Source of the DNA: Atrina japonica
Lineage: Eukaryota; Mollusca; Bivalvia; Pterioida; Pinnidae
Length of the DNA stretch: 64,000 nt
Assembly: GCA_030159075.1 (NCBI GenBank)
Contig: BROG01000461.1
Location: forward strand, 372,001 to 436,000
Direction: 5' to 3'
Under the pieces are notes generated by a model. It was not told where the DNA came from. It saw only the letters and a list, made by a program, of their open reading frames with translations, and did not search any database. This document shows, piece after piece, positions 25,350 through 39,690 of the stretch; position 1 is the stretch's first letter, and each line of letters opens with the position of its first letter. A program made the position numbers and the translations under genes.

Positions 25350-28300
25350 ACCTTTTCATGATAATTGTGATCCTGTAACTTTGCAAGGCAAAATAATACA
25401 TGTACAAATTCCAAATTTCCACAAAAACAGACATCGTCATTCTGCCATCCAAGTAACAGTACTGCAGTTACTGTGAAAAGGTCTTGTACTTGTACATTGT
25501 ATTTCAAGATTCAACAAAATGGCCACAGAGAAATAAAGAATTTGAAGTACAAGTTTCACGTCACAATTCTGTACAAAACTAGCTAATTAATTTGAAGTAC
25601 TAGTTTCAATTCTTAAACAATTTTGTACAAAACTAATAAAAATCTTTACATCTTTATTTCAGAAAAAAAATGTCCTTACACAAAAATTTTAATTCAACAT
25701 TAAAATCACATTGCATGAAATAGGTGAGCCAAACAGTATCAAGTTCACATGAGAAACTATGCAAAATGGAAAATCTCATACCTCATGTTTTGTAATTCAC
25801 AAGTTTTTACTGTTACTCATAAATAAATGTAATAAATGGAAAACAAATGAGAATGATTCTGTAAGGTCTTCTGGGTTACCGAAAAAATGTAATATTTCAA
25901 TTTCAAACCTTGTGTAAGGCTATGACAAACAATCAGTCATGATTTCATTATTCACACAGGTAATTTGTTGATATTGTTTATGACAATGATAAATTGATAC
26001 TTAAGTTATAGAAATGAAGACGTACAACAAACTGAACAAATTCTTTAAGTTTCTAAAAAGCCACAGGCCAAAAATGATAAGATTTTTTTATGTAATCTGA
26101 CCAACCCAGCTAGACAGTCCTAGCCTGACTCAAAAAATGTCATAGGTAGTTTTTCTATGATCCCACCAGGTGTACATGTACATGGCTCGGCCAATTTCTT
26201 CAAATTTCCGGACTTCCCCAAAAGGTCCATATCAGAGAAATTATAAATGAAAATCTAAAACCCTCCTTCTTTGGTTATTTATATAAAATTTGAGATAAGA
26301 TGTGACAACAAGCTTGACCAGTAGATAAAACATTGGTACACATGTAGCTATAGATTAAATATTATACAAGTCTTGACCCTAGGTTAGAGGTCAATCAGCG
26401 TCTAGTGATATATTAAGATAAAGGTCATCTCAGCTATGTTGGTTAAACATTTGTACAGTGTCTAATGAAAAAAAGTATACACTTAAGAGCTTATTACAGA
26501 GAATAACAGAAAAATATAAAGTAATTTTTTTTTAAACTTTTTGCAAATCATATGACATTTTCCTTTTGCAAGTCTCTGCTAATCTTTCAAAATGTTGTAT
26601 TCCATAAAAAAATACACAAAACTCAGATTTTGTCAAGGGCACTTATAACTTTAGTCAATACTGTACGTGTACATGTATATATTAATGATAGGTAACCATG
26701 TAGGTGTTGAGTGATTTCATCAATTAGTTTTGTGATCCAGACAAGTACACTTGTTCTGAATTTGTAAAGATCAGAAGTGTGTGATCTTCAAACCTTCTCC
26801 TTCAAGTCCTGCATTTAATAATTGTACTACAGTATTTTAAATACTAATCACTTTTGTACCTTGACAAGTATACAGGTAATAAGCACACCTTGTTACTCAT
26901 AGTAAGAAATCTGCCACCCACAATCATTATAGAAATAATGTTTGACTTTTGAACAAGTGACCATTAAAATGACCTGAGTCATTATCAGTCATAAAGGCAA
27001 AATGACCATCTTCCTTGTCCAGTGACAATGACTCCCAGGTGACAGGTAAATTATCAATACCTGTCAGAGATATGTGTAGATATTAACAAGTTATGTAAGA
27101 TTTTCCAATCATCCCCTAAGCCTATTATTTCTCCCAGTTAGCTAATCTCCCTGATAAAAAAATACCGAAACATTAAACATGGCAAAGTCCATAGTAAACA
27201 AAAAAATAATGGTCATGTAAACTGACCAATGCCATAAAGTGATAAATGGACATTTACACCCTGTCCATATAAAGGTGTTTAATCACCCACAACAGTATTT
27301 CACCACCTCCAGAAATAGATGAGGTGGGCAGACAATGTTTAACAAATAAATGACTAAGCGAGTGTCCAAGTAGACATTCTTTGTCGGATTATCGCTGGCT
27401 TTAGCCACAATAAAGGAAACGTTATCAATGGACAGGAGAATAGCCTAAAATCAACTTCACGATAGTTAAACACACATTGTGACCATGCTAACGATTATAA
27501 GTGGAAAATGACAACTGCCAAAATACTAGCTATTGAGAACTCTATTTAGGAAACATTAAATCTCACCAAAAATGAAAGTATGTGACCTTTTTACCTTGCC
27601 CTCAAGTTAAAATTTAAGTCTTACTCTTAGCTTCAATTTTACATGTATATTAACTGCATAGAATTAAATGTTTATACACGCAAATCAGTTTATATAACTT
27701 TTATTTCTGTATACATTGTAAGTGTGTACAGTCAACATGCCTATTGTGCATACACATTTGAAAAAAAATCTTGAATAGTATAATATTTTTAACAGGCTTA
27801 CTGATCAATAAAAACAACAAACACATGTGTACATCGCACTTAGGTACATGTACACAGATTTCCATCTGTTCTATTCTGTCATGCTATGAAAACTATAAAT
27901 AAAAAGTAAACATAAATTGTATTCTATACTGAATATTTATGAAAACAAATTGATTTCAAGCAATGGACACTATATATGGGTCATTAAACAAAATATTTTA
28001 CATTTTTATACAATAAAATTATACTATTACATGTAAAGGTACATTTATAAGGTGGGAAATTGTACATGACAATTAGAAACTGACATTTAACTTTCAATAA
28101 ATCACGTAGCAACTGAACTAGTCGAGTTGTCAAGCAGGTGCTTCGAATTTCATTTAATTAAACTATAAGTATACTGTTTACAACACAATGAAGTAAATCT
28201 ATATATCTCTTCCATGTAACAACAAATGTGATATCATTGTCATCTTCTCAACTCAAATTAAAGGAAGAAAATGCCAAGACGCTAAGACAGAATACTAAGA

Positions 28301-29600
28301 CATACAGACATGTACATTGTACAATGTAGCGTACCTATTTAAAAACAGGTACATATATTACATATAGTTAAGTTTAACTTTTGATACACATGAATTTTGT
28401 ACAAAAAAAAGCATGGGCTTATTTTGAAGGTGCCAAGCCCTAATGATTTATAATACAGGTATTTTGAGTAATTACGATTACTTCAATGAATGGATTAACA
28501 TTTCTGATGAATAATTGTTACTAGATGTCTATCAACTTTCACCCCGTCATATAGCTTGCCGATATTTCTGTATTGACAGACACTGAAAATGAATCTTTCA
28601 CCTCACAATATAAAAGCAGGAAAATCCAAATCCAATGAGAGGAATCAGGTTTTAGTAAAACTATCAAAAGCTGAAGTATTCTCCCTCATGGTTGCAAATG
28701 ACAGGCCCACTTCCTCACCTATTGTGTTTAACAAAGTGAATGGTATGATTAATTTGATGCTGAAATACTTTAAATTCTTCCTGTCATTGTTGAAATGAAC
28801 CTGGAGGTGCCCTAAAAATGTTTTTTCTTCTTGCAAACATTATGAAAGCTGTCAAACTTGTTCAAAAGTTATTTGAACTGATTTTTTTCTTTTTTTTTTC
28901 TGATTTTAAACCTTTAGTATGCACCCGTTATCAATATAATTGTATAATGTACATACCCGTACATGAATAAAAGTGTACATGGTAGATAGTTATTAAGTAA
29001 AAAACACTCAGACTATACGTAAAATATAATACCCCCTTAAAATATGATTTATTTGTCTTGTCCACCAGAGGACAGATCAAAGTTTTTGAGGTTTTGATAA
29101 AAAGTACAGTTGAACTGTAGGTCAACATCTATCTGAGGACAACTGTTTCAAGTTACACTACAGGTACAACTATGTACATGTAGGTATATACTGACCAAGA
29201 TAAATATGATTCTGGCTTACATTATACACAAACATAACACACCCCAGGCTTGTCATTATTCTTCTCTCATCGCTTACCTTTGTGTTAAATGTGAATTGTT
29301 GAGGCCATAATTAAAAATAGAATTGTTTAACACGATAAAAACCAAAACCACATGAACCAAAATTAACCATCTAAAATCATTTCAAACATGTACAGTTTAC
29401 ATTGTTTGTTTTTCTCCGTAGACAAATCTTGATTTGGCAGATCATGTATCAAAAAGTATGGAGAATGAAAAGCACATTATACAAACTGATAATTTTTGAC
29501 AATGGCCTAATCTTGGAAACATGGGACACGATATGATTAATATTTGACAATTATGCCCAAAATAAATTTGTATGATGTTCATACATGTACATGCAGTAAT
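25350..29600. other. Intron stretch without recognised genes
   Basis: AT-rich intron. Only weak dispersed phrases are visible, such as the accaacccag/agtccta type sequence near 26090-26150, which resembles 4010-4090 and 36610-36700. There is no exon-like frame. Confidence 0.6.
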
Positions 29601-29607
29601 CTGACCA

Positions 29608-29690
29608 ATTCATTAACCCCTAAAGACACATTTGAAGCGGTCTTAGTCATTGATTTACGGAAGAGTCCATTGTTTTCAGGGGTTGATGAA
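29608..29690 (+). mobile_element. Short palindromic element P, copy 5
   Basis: ttcattaacccctaaagaca to ttttcaggggttgatgaa, with core cggtcttagtcattgattta. Confidence 0.83.
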
Positions 29691-30209
29691 TTTAAATAAA
29701 CACTACCTACATGTACATGAAAATTTGCTAATTTAGAAAGTTTGCTATCATATATTTTCTTAAATCTTGTTTGAATAAAATGAAATTTAAAAATCAAAAA
29801 TCCAATATACCAACAAATCAACTTGTTGGGAAAACAGAGACAGAACTTAAGTATTTATTTCCCATAGTTGGCTCAAAGTAATAAAGGAAATGTTGGAATT
29901 TCACATGTACAATATCATTTTTGCAACTTTTAAATCTGTTACTTTTCCTTGAAGATCACAAGAGCGTAATAAAAACTACATGACAAGAACATTTAATGCA
30001 AGGAAACAAAAATTACAAAATTATTACATTAATGACACAAAAAAGACAAAAATACAAACATAATTTTACAACAAAAACTAATTTAAACAAATTCTTGATT
30101 TGTTCATGCATGACTGACTTTTGCTTATCCACCATGAAAGATTAATGTTGCACATGGATTGCAGATATCCTATGATACTTTGTGCAAAACCACATTATAC
30201 ATGTAAAAG

Positions 30210-30496
30210 CAAGTGGAAAGCAGCATGGCAGGAATGTTCCATCCCATCATACTGCCACTGGGCCAAAATAAATCCGCATTCCCAATGCAAAAACAATGCA
30301 TTTTTCTCAATTTCCAGTCAAAAATTTCACATCTGAAGTTAAATGACAACGAATTTAAGAGATGCTTATATTTTCAAATACATGTAGTTTTGTGCATTTC
30401 TAGATTTCCAAACTTTAATAAAATACATTGTATTGTTACTATTCTCAATTCGAAAGGCCCAGGTCCCAATTCCCAAAAGACTGTGGACAATCTAGA
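30210..30496. mobile_element. Diverged copy of the 35483 element
   Basis: It shares ccatcccatcatactgcc, a cattcccaatgcaaaaacaa-like stretch, agagatgcttatattttcaa and ggcccaggtcccaattccca in the same order as 35483-35724, but its termini are eroded. A 140-codon open frame over it is fortuitous. Confidence 0.7.
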
Positions 30497-31353
30497 CAAT
30501 TTCAGCATATTTCAACAGTACATTTGTACTTCAGTGACCTTTAAAGGTTTAAAGATACAATGTATCAGTGATTTTGTTGGTTTTTCCAAAACCATCTTCA
30601 CCCATTTTTTGAGGGAAAATATGCATTTTTTTTAAATTGAGAAAATTTGAATAATGACTGAATTGTGCTAAAACATGAATTTAACCAATAGCTCACACAC
30701 ACGGCAATTTGGGCCAGGTGCTAAAAATAGCTTTATAACCAATTCTTCGACATTTCTGAAGCATAGAAAAATTTAGTTTCTTCTTATTGTTATTATATTT
30801 TTATCATATTGTGGCTGCTTTTATTATCAAAAGTTTTGTTAGCTTTTTCAATTATTATTTTCTATACATTTTTTTTCATTATAACTTGAATTTACATCAG
30901 TTTACAGGTATGTGTTTAACAGATGTTAAGGTCAAGAAATTAAATAACTGACAACATCTAATCCATCAGAATACTGTTTTACAGAAACATGTACATGTAC
31001 ACTGAAAAATGACACAATGACACAAAGGTTTATATACATTTTGTAAATTACATATTTACTAGCACTCAAAGCCCCAGCACAATACAACTTGGTTCCTTTC
31101 AGCATTTAATATCCACATTCAAGTTTAAACTGAGGTTGTACATGTAAGTTCTCAAGCCTTTTTAATGTACAATGTACTATACAATTCTGTTTTATTTAAT
31201 ATTTTATATCTGGTCATTGTGAGTCAAAGACAATAAAATCTTTGCCTGTCAGATTTGATAATGATATACATGTACAAAATATATCATAGGCTTGCTCTGT
31301 CATTTTATCTCTTTTTTGTTATACATGTATAAAAAGGCATGTATTGTATTACA

Positions 31354-31616
31354 CAGAGCTCCAGTTAAGGGGAGTAAGAGGGTATGTACCCTTTAAAAAA
31401 TGAAAATCAGCCCAAAAAAAGGAATTTACAACAGGGGTGAAATTACTCATTGGAAACTGAAGTTACAAATTTTAAACTTCAGTGACAATTTATATATAAT
31501 AATGTAAAATACCCTTTAAATATTTAAAAATACCCTTTAAGAATTTTGATTTACCCTTTAAATTTTATTTCTGGGAGTGAAATAACCTTTGCCTGAAAAT
31601 CTTATCTGGGGCTCTG
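31354..31616. mobile_element. MITE-like element with CAGAGCYCC termini
   Basis: The termini cagagctccagttaagg and cttatctggggctctg are imperfect inverted repeats 263 bp apart. The interior has repeated taccctttaaa phrases. The termini look hAT-like, but no clean 8-bp duplication was seen. Confidence 0.75.
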
Positions 31617-31703
31617 ATATTTACATATTATACATTTCTGTAATTCAGACATTTAAGATCTACTTCAGCACAAAATTGTTTATTTTGTGCAAGTACATTT
31701 ATA

Positions 31704-31791
31704 TAACTTATTCACCCTTAAAGACACATTTAGACTGGTGTAAGTCATTGGTCTACAGAAGAGTCCAATGTTTGTACATGTAAGGGGTTGA
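31704..31791 (+). mobile_element. Short palindromic element P, copy 6
   Basis: aacttattcacccttaaaga to gtaaggggttgacaag, with core gactggtgtaagtcattggt. Confidence 0.8.
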
Positions 31792-32351
31792 CAAGATATA
31801 ACAGAGATGAATCCTTTCAACAAAAACTATGCTGTTCTTGTACATATAGATGTAGAAGTTTACTAAAGCTGAAGAAAATGTAAACACTGTTTAATCTAGA
31901 AAGTTTTAGCAGGGCACCTTGCCCTACCCCAATTTGCCACAGACTTTACTATACTGTCTTCCTCATTTTAATTAAATAAATCAGTGCATAAAATTGCTAA
32001 ACATATGACTGTATATGTTTATTAAATTTTAATAGTTTTTTTTAGGGGGGGGATAGTAGCACTTTGTCCTTTTTCAGGACATGAGACAAAAGCAATATTA
32101 TTACTTAAAAACATATATTATATAGCTAAGTTCTGCATTCTAAAATACATGTACAATTGTACCATATGAGCCCTACATGTACAAAAAATATATGAATTGC
32201 ACTGTCAGCCTTCTTATTTGATGAATATTTAAGTTTAAAGTCAGACATTGTCAAAAAAGTGAACCCAGTGAACAACATGATATACATGTATACAATGTAC
32301 ATGTACTCTCTTTGATCCAAGGTATCCTTTCAAACAAAAAATTTCATAATA

Positions 32352-32464
32352 CAGTCAAACTTACTTTAACAACCACCTTTGTATAAAGACCATCTGGTCA
32401 CAAAGACCGTTTTATGCTTCCCCATTAGTATCATTTGTGTACAAATCAACCTCTATATCAGGAC
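32352..32464. mobile_element. Truncated MITE of the CAGTGAAACCTG family
   Basis: It begins cagtcaaacttactttaaca and contains ttgtataaagaccatctgg and aaatcaacctctatatcagg. The right terminus is missing; it stops where a different sequence (caggggtggaaattaag) begins, suggesting interruption. Confidence 0.65.
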
Positions 32465-32660
32465 CACAGGGGTGGAAATTAAGAAAAAATCTTCAGAAGC
32501 CATACGGGCCCCTAAGTTTTAAATTCTGGGATCCTAGATTTAAACTTAGGGGCCAATCATATTTACTTGAATAAATTTTAACCAGTTTGTGAACTTAACA
32601 TTTTTAACAACTTGCTCAGCTGGGCAAGTGCTACAGTATACTGATATTGTACTTGCCCGC
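32465..32660. repeat. Probable end of a hAT-like dispersed element
   Basis: caggggtggaaattaag resembles the CAGRGGTGG-type termini of hAT elements. An internal inverted pair (cccctaagttttaaattctg / agatttaaacttaggggcc) follows. The opposite terminus was not found. Confidence 0.4.
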
Positions 32661-34134
32661 CATGAAAATTTGGTTGCCCATTATGAAAAAAATATTTGAG
32701 TCAATTTTGTGTTTTATTAATTTATTATTATTTTAATAGATATATGCATTGTAAATTGTCTCTGAATGATATATTTGCAAGTAAATTAATTGTAAATGCA
32801 TCTGTATTATCATTTATATTAATCATTATTATTACTATTTAACACTGTAGCTACTGTGTGTTTAAATTGATGCAAATTACAAAAGTTTTCATTATTTAAA
32901 AACAATAACTTTTATACAATGTATAGTATTACATGTATATGTATCATCATTGGAACTTAACATGTCAAAATTTAAGCTTCATCAGATTGGGAACTTTAAG
33001 GACCAAATTTGGGAAAAACAGATACTATTTCTGATTGGAAATTGGCCAAATAACAGCCCCAAAAAGTGGCCAAAACATTCTTGAAATCAATTCGCCAAAA
33101 AGCCAACTTCGTCGTTAAAACAATTTGTCCAGTTTTGTTTTGTTCCAATTGGGACTTAATATACAAGTTCCCATTCATTTGCAATTATGATATTACTTCC
33201 ACTTTGAGTTTAAATTTACAAAATAACCCATCATCCTGAGAAATATCTTATTATTATTCATGTTCGTTTTACACACAACCATTTACAATGTTTAAAAGTA
33301 AAGACTTTAAAAAATCAGTTTTTTACAGTTTTAGCACCATCCACTTGATTACTCATTTGTTCAAACAACATCTGCCTTCACTCTTCAGTGCTACATGTAT
33401 GACAAGAAGATGACATAACAAGATGGATGGCATTTAGAACCATTCCCATAACACTGACACATACATGCACATTACAGAGGTGGTAGAACACTCTTCCATT
33501 AAAATGAGAAACAAAACAATACATATGTAGTTACGAGAAACACAGCATCCATTATTTTAAATGATATACTGATAAAAACCAATAATAGAGCTAATGTAGC
33601 TAATAGCTTATGGCCATACATAAACATTTATATACATTTGTACATCACACATGATCAGAAATTGTTACAAATGTACTTGTATGAGTATAGAATGAAAATG
33701 AGGTATCTACAATAATTTGTTTCATTTTTTTTTCCAAAGATATTTTTGGTTCTAAAAGTTATAATATACCATACTAAATTTTCTGATACAAACAATGAAA
33801 AATTCATTTGACATAAAATATTTGAACTATTCTGAAAAAAAGTATGAAAATATTACTAAACCGTAAACGGCACTGAAATATTGAGTTTGTAACACCATAG
33901 AAAATATATTGAAAAAATAGTTTAACAGTGGAAATTGATTAATTTAGTACAAGTAGCTAGTAATCAATTAATCACATAGAATATAGCCTTCTTTGTGATT
34001 TTTTTTTAAAAAGTCAGCAAATAGAGAGATCATGTTCACATATAAGTAAAATGAATCAATCAGAAACAGGAACATTTGTGACTTTATAATTTAGGCCAAA
34101 ACTAAACCTTATCCTAAGAATAAATATTAATACT

Positions 34135-34539
34135 AGAGCTGTCATTGATGAGAAATTAGATATCGATAAGTAAAAAAGTATCGATATATTGATAAATCGA
34201 ATAGTATGGTATTTCTATGAATAATGCATTCAAAATATATAGACTCATTATAATATTTAGGTGCTTTAATGTGTATTTTACTATCTGATGATTAAAACCA
34301 ATCATTGCAAGGAAAACATTGTTTATTTGAACAAATAGAACAATTAGAATAAAATATAACAAAGTTTGAGAATATGAAGTAAAACAAATGGAAAGTTTTG
34401 GAAATTGTAAAAGAAAGAACCGGTACAATGGGTTCGTACTGTGAAATGCATTATGAAATGTATCGATACTAAAAAAATGTATTGATTATTGTATCGAATC
34501 AATTTGTATATCGATATCCAGTCTTTCAACGACAGCCCT
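34135..34539. mobile_element. MITE-like element with AGRGCTGTC termini
   Basis: agagctgtcattgatgag on the left and caacgacagccct on the right are inverted. Both ends carry atatcgata/tatcgatat phrases just inside. It is 405 bp with an AT-rich interior and no coding capacity I can support. Confidence 0.75.
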
Positions 34540-35482
34540 AAGTAATACCAGTAGTCCCTCACCTGGGGCACCAAGATATATAAATTAACAAAAAACATAT
34601 CTACTGTCCACATGTACAGATGGGTACAATTACTACAATGCCAAACTATATTCACCACTCCCCATCTCCAATGGGGGACTGATCATTTCACAAGAAAATT
34701 TTTAAAACATTTTGGAAATCGACTGATTCATTAGGCACGTGGCACATCCACAGCCTAGGAAAAATGGACATGAAAAATAATTTTTTTTTGCCAATTTACA
34801 GAAATTAAATCTGAATTTATAAGTATAAGACAATTTTTAAGCAAAATACTTTGACATGAGTAGATTTTTCAATTTGCTGTTTTCTCGGTATACATGTACA
34901 TGAAGTTATTAAATGAGGTATTCATTTTCAATATCTGAAGATCTAAAGCAATCACAATTCAATTACTAATATCGTTTCATTTTAATTTTTCCTTTCGTAC
35001 ATGTAAAATGTTCATACATCTCCACATATTTCTGGAGCTTGGCAAAGAAGGTTGAATTCAAGCACTTGATTGTGTACTCCCTTGCATCCGATAGTTTGAT
35101 ACCGTTGTTGTTAAAATATGCGCCTCAAGTACTGGCGTAACTAAAAAGATCCATATATTTATTACTGAATACCATTAAAAGGAGTGTTTGTAGTGAGTAA
35201 CCTCCGAGAGCAACAACTTTACTTTCAGTTTTAATTGAAATAACATGTATAAATTATGAACACACTTGGATACACATGTAACCATGACCGATTTAAACAT
35301 GGTTGTGCGTCACACTTAATTGTTTTTTGTTACCCACAAATTTTCCCCATCATGCTTACCACAAGAATTCTTCTGCAACCCTTAAACTTTCAGTCTGGAT
35401 GAGTCTCATTGAATAAATGTACAATGGATTGCTTAGCTACTGATAGTATCTGTCATTAGCTGTTACAAATTGTTATTCATAG

Positions 35483-35724
35483 AGGGATTTTCCACCCCAT
35501 CATATGAGCCGAAATATGGCCCCATTCCCAATAAGAAAAATGCATCACAATTTGACATCGTAATTTCCCAATTGAAAGCAAACGAATGACAATGAATTTG
35601 AAGAGATTCTTGTATTTTCAAAGAGTTTTTTTGTATTTTTAGATTTCCCAATTTCAATAAAATGCCGCTAAAATTCAATTAAACTGGTCAGGGTCCCATT
35701 CCCAAATGAGTGTGGAAAATCCCT
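35483..35724. mobile_element. MITE-like element with perfect 13-bp termini
   Basis: agggattttccac and gtggaaaatccct are perfect inverted repeats 242 bp apart. The interior (ggccccattcccaataagaa to ggtcagggtcccattcccaa) is related to 30210-30496. Confidence 0.85.
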
Positions 35725-36054
35725 GTCATACATGTATCTTATATCTTTATCTTTTAATATGAAATGAATCAACTATATATAAGCCACATCTTGGTCTCCA
35801 TCAGGACGACCACCCCACTCCTGATTCTATTTCAGTGGTTCAGACCCGTTTATGTATCAGAACCCCCATCATTTCATCTACATGTAAATGTACTATACTA
35901 CTACGAAGAAATTTAAGAGTTAAAAAATACCGACAATATCAGGAACATATCAATTATCCTGTATAATGTCTGTGATGCAGAAAAAAGTGGTCTGACTGAC
36001 AAAACCGGAAAAATTAACAATGACCAGTTAATGTGTCAAACTGGCAGTGGTAAA

Positions 36055-36225
36055 CTGACTGTTCTAAATCAGTAAATGTATGTCCGAAGTACTGACAGGT
36101 AGACTGCCGATAACTGTTCTAAAAGACTAAATCAGTAAATGTATGTCCATAGTACTGACAGATAGACTGCAGATGACTGTCCTAAATGTATGTCTGGTGT
36201 ACTGATAGATAGACTGCGGATGCAA
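36055..36225. repeat. Short tandem repeat of about 55-65 bp
   Basis: Three diverged copies of ctaaatcagtaaatgtatgt, agtactgacagatagactgc and agatgactgt. Confidence 0.8.
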
Positions 36226-37427
36226 ATGAAAACAATGAAGTCAGACTGAAGTCAGTGCATTAACTGGTCCGTATGTCCAGTTGGCCTGAATGATTTTTTT
36301 TATCTCTTTCACTATATATATATATATATATAATGAAGTTGATAATATGATTTACTGACATTCATATACAAGTTATACATTCTGATTCTTTCAACACACC
36401 AGTTAAACGCATTTTACCGTTTAGGCAACTTTTAACTTGCCAACAAGACAGCTGACGTTAAGACCTCTGACATTCAATTTTCAGTGACAATTTGAATGTT
36501 GAGTGAAGAAATAAATACAAGTGATGTCTTAGTAAAGTTCAATGCAGTCTCACATAGTATATAACTCACTTTGTCAACTTATAAACTGAAAGCCACACAA
36601 CCAATGAAATTAGGACCAATAATAAAGAAATAATGTTTACTGAGACCTGATCAACCCAATTAAAAGTCCAGTACTCCAGACCCAATTTGTTCTTTGTCAA
36701 AAATCTGAAATTTTGTTCAATTTACATACTGGTAAAACTACTAGTCGGGATGCCCTAAAGAATTAATCTGTTAATAATGGCCTAAATGGTAATTGTGAAA
36801 AACACAACACAAAGCAGTACAAAATGTACTTGAATGATTGAATCCTTATTAAATCAGACTTGAATTTATTCATTTTAATTACAAAGTGATGACATCGGTA
36901 GCATTATTTTTTTTATCAATTTGTTAAATTACACAGCATCGAATTTAAGTGATAAACAGTTTACTTTTGGTTTTACCATGACATGATATCACTGAAAATT
37001 TTTAATTTCATACATTACTAATTTCATTTTAATTTTCACTGTAGTTAATTGTTTTCAACTAATACCGGTACTTATTTATAAAATGTAAAAGAAAGTGATT
37101 CATTGTTGTTGTTTATTTTACCATATTTTATTATAAAAGTAATTAAAAATATTTTTTTTAAAGTTTTCTGTTTTCCTTAAATTTAATTTCCCGGTAAGAA
37201 TTTTCGAAATGTATATTATATAAAATTAAAAGAAAATACAACGGCGGTGTTTACTGAACATTGAAATTTACTTACCCTATATCGTTCTCAAGAGGTAGTA
37301 CAAATCACCAAAACTGAAGACGTATACAAACACTAGTGCCCATGTTTGCGTGTGTTGTGTAAATAAGAAAGTTCATAAAATTATTTCTGTAGGAGGAAAA
37401 AAAGTTTGTACAAATTTGTAAACTTAC

Positions 37428-37599
37428 CATCAATAGCCTGGATTGGTACGTCATTTTCATTTCCACCATTCTGTAAGTAAGTTTTTCTGACTTCTATGCA
37501 GGCTAAATTTAACTTACAATGACCGCACACAAAAAGAATAGATAATACACACAGTGTAAGGCACTGATTCACAGACCAAAGACGTCTCGTGGCGGCCAT
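37428..37599 (-). CDS. GPC4/6-like: Glypican (GPC4/6-type), exon 1: signal peptide and first cysteine
   Basis: This first coding exon encodes 57 codons plus one base. It opens with a short basic stretch and a hydrophobic core (LTLCVLSILFVCG), a typical secretion signal with likely cleavage near residues 26-28. The mature N-terminus follows: C34-IEVRKTY, then NENDVPIQAIDG, matching the CxEVRxxYxxxGxNxNDxPxxxIxG pattern of GPC4/6 proteins. The donor is ATTGATG|GTAAGT in phase 1. I chose the ATG at 37599 because it has a strong context (AAAAATGGCGG); the open frame extends eight codons further upstream but has no earlier ATG. Joining it to the acceptor at the left edge restores the family motif without a gap, so intron 1 is about 37.3 kb (93-37427). 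The gene is transcribed away from the second glypican at 58.8 kb. Confidence 0.93.
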
Positions 37600-37625
37600 T
37601 TTTCTTTTAACTCGAAAATCCAACG
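37588..37625 (-). promoter_or_regulatory. GPC4/6-type glypican start region with YY1-like motif
   Basis: The start codon sits in AAAAATGGCGGCC, which resembles the AANATGGCGG element that YY1 binds near transcription or translation starts. This is only a motif match. No TATA box at a convincing distance was identified, and the transcription start is unknown. Confidence 0.3.
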
Positions 37626-38458
37626 TATTTATCCCGAAATTTTGGAATATTTCAAGATTACACCATTAGTATCTCAAACACTGTACATCCTTGTCTTAGA
37701 AAAATATGTAGAGGGTCACAAGTTACCGATTCTTACATTCACATGTCGAAATTCTCAAACATCGGATGAACTTTGTAAAACGCTGTTTCTCAATGAAGTA
37801 TCTGTTTACATCTACGGCTGTTATATCATCCTCCCACTGGACCGGTATGTGAGCTTCAAACAGCAAACTTTGGGATTTTCTGTTCGTTTTTCGAATAGTT
37901 TCTTTGTTTTTAAGGATATGACATAAGACAAACTTGCAATTGACAAATAGTGATTAATTTGGTAATTTATTTTACCAAGATAAAAAGTAATAATATTTAT
38001 ACTTGAATAATTCGCTCTAGGGAGGTAAACTTAAGAGCAGGAAATTCCTATGTTTGTAAGCTGCTTTGTCATTGGATGAAATTTAGTATGCACGTGGGTT
38101 GTGAAAACCTCATGAATTAAAATGAAATTTAATCATGTACAGAAACTAACATGATCACATCATTTAACGCGTAAGTTTTTTATTCAGCGGAGGCCATTCA
38201 CTCTGCCAATATTAACATTTCACAGTGTTTCTATGTGTATGGCGATCTTCGTTCACTCAGAATACAAACCTTGAAAATAAATTTAGATTTGAGATGAATT
38301 CCATCAGGAATTTCAAAAGTGAGAAACAAAAAATTGTACTTTGTATATTAAGATTTTTACGCAAAATGTTGATTAAAATATTTCATCTTACCGGTAGGTA
38401 CAGTTTAGTCTAACAATATTTGGGTTTATAAATTCCGCTTTAAATTAGCAGTTGCGCA

Positions 38459-38580
<122 letters not shown>

Positions 38581-39034
38581 ACTGTGGATATGGGGGATTT
38601 TTTCATATAATGAGCGATATATAAAACTAAGGTTAGCTTTATACATTGCTCATATACAATATCATTTGAAAAAATGCTTACTTGTTGATAATTAAAGAAT
38701 TTTGCTTGTATGTTTAAAAGTAGGGGGCGCTTTGCCCTCGGTTCCTGTGCCTATTAGCAGTATTATCAAATATACACTCGGGCGTAAAAATAAAATCAAT
38801 AGAAATTTAAAGGCGAATTCTTCACAATTGTAGACTCTTTTAAAGTTCATTTTCAATATTATCCATTCTGAGGAACTTCGGAAATCTTAGTTCACCATCG
38901 CTTTTAGATTATTATTTCAAATCGCACAATGGGTGATAATGTCACATTAATTATTTCAAGTGAAAATTGAGAAAAAGTTGAATATGATATATGATATTTG
39001 ATATCTGTATTTATACAGATCATAAATGTTCACG

Positions 39035-39140
39035 AGACATATATACAAATCTGGTGACAAACGCAGGCCTCTGAAAATCCAGAGTTGTCATCAGGTGTCA
39101 TAGACCCGAGTAAGCATCCCCTTTTGATGGGTTACACCCA
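39035..39140 (-). repeat. Dispersed repeat Q, copy 2
   Basis: acaaatctggtgacaaacgc, ggcctctgaaaatccagag, tcatcaggtgtcatagaccc and taagcatccccttttgatgg match copy 1 in order. Confidence 0.7.
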
Positions 39141-39399
39141 CCTCGAGTCAAAAGATCAATTAAAATGATTTGACCTTTCTTAAAATGTCAAAATTGTGCA
39201 TATTCAGTAGTAAGAAAGCAATTTTGTATTGTCTCTTTAACGGTTTCTCTGCAGCAGCTATCCATTGATTGTATGAGTAACTTTTATCAATAAAATTCTA
39301 AATTGTTAGTTATAGCCCTACAATAGGAAAATCGCACATAAGATTTTCTTTAAAATGTAAAATTTATGCATTATCATTCATCTTAGTAGGGGATCATGG

Positions 39400-39690
39400 T
39401 ACGCTCAGCAGATCATCCGATTCGTGGATTTTTGAATAGTGTTTTTCACCACACTCAGCAACTTTTGTATTATATGGTGGCGCTCAGTTTATAATGGTGA
39501 AGGAGATAACCCGATTACCAGGGAAGAGACCACTGACCTTCCGCAAGTATACTGGCAAACTTTCTCACTAAAAAATCAGCTTAAGTTTCAGCTGGACTCG
39601 AACCGGAACTGACCAGAAGTGAGATACTGCGGTGCATGGATCAATGCGCAATGTTCTAAACAGTGGGTGAAAAATCAACATACTTTAAGG
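39400..39690 (-). mobile_element. Probable degenerate SINE, minus orientation
   Basis: The reverse strand has a perfect B-box-like ggttcgagtcc (in agttccggttcgagtccagc), followed by agtttgccagtatacttgcg and gaaggtcagtggtctcttcc, phrases related to the second SINE type. Ends are unclear. Confidence 0.55.

Noticed and set aside
30213..30635. 140-codon plus-strand open frame
   Set aside because: It overlies a diverged MITE related to 35483-35724, where the frame is not conserved.
37642..37926. 94-codon plus-strand frame opposite the glypican start
   Set aside because: No ATG of good context and no domain; it lies in the expected promoter region of the minus-strand gene.
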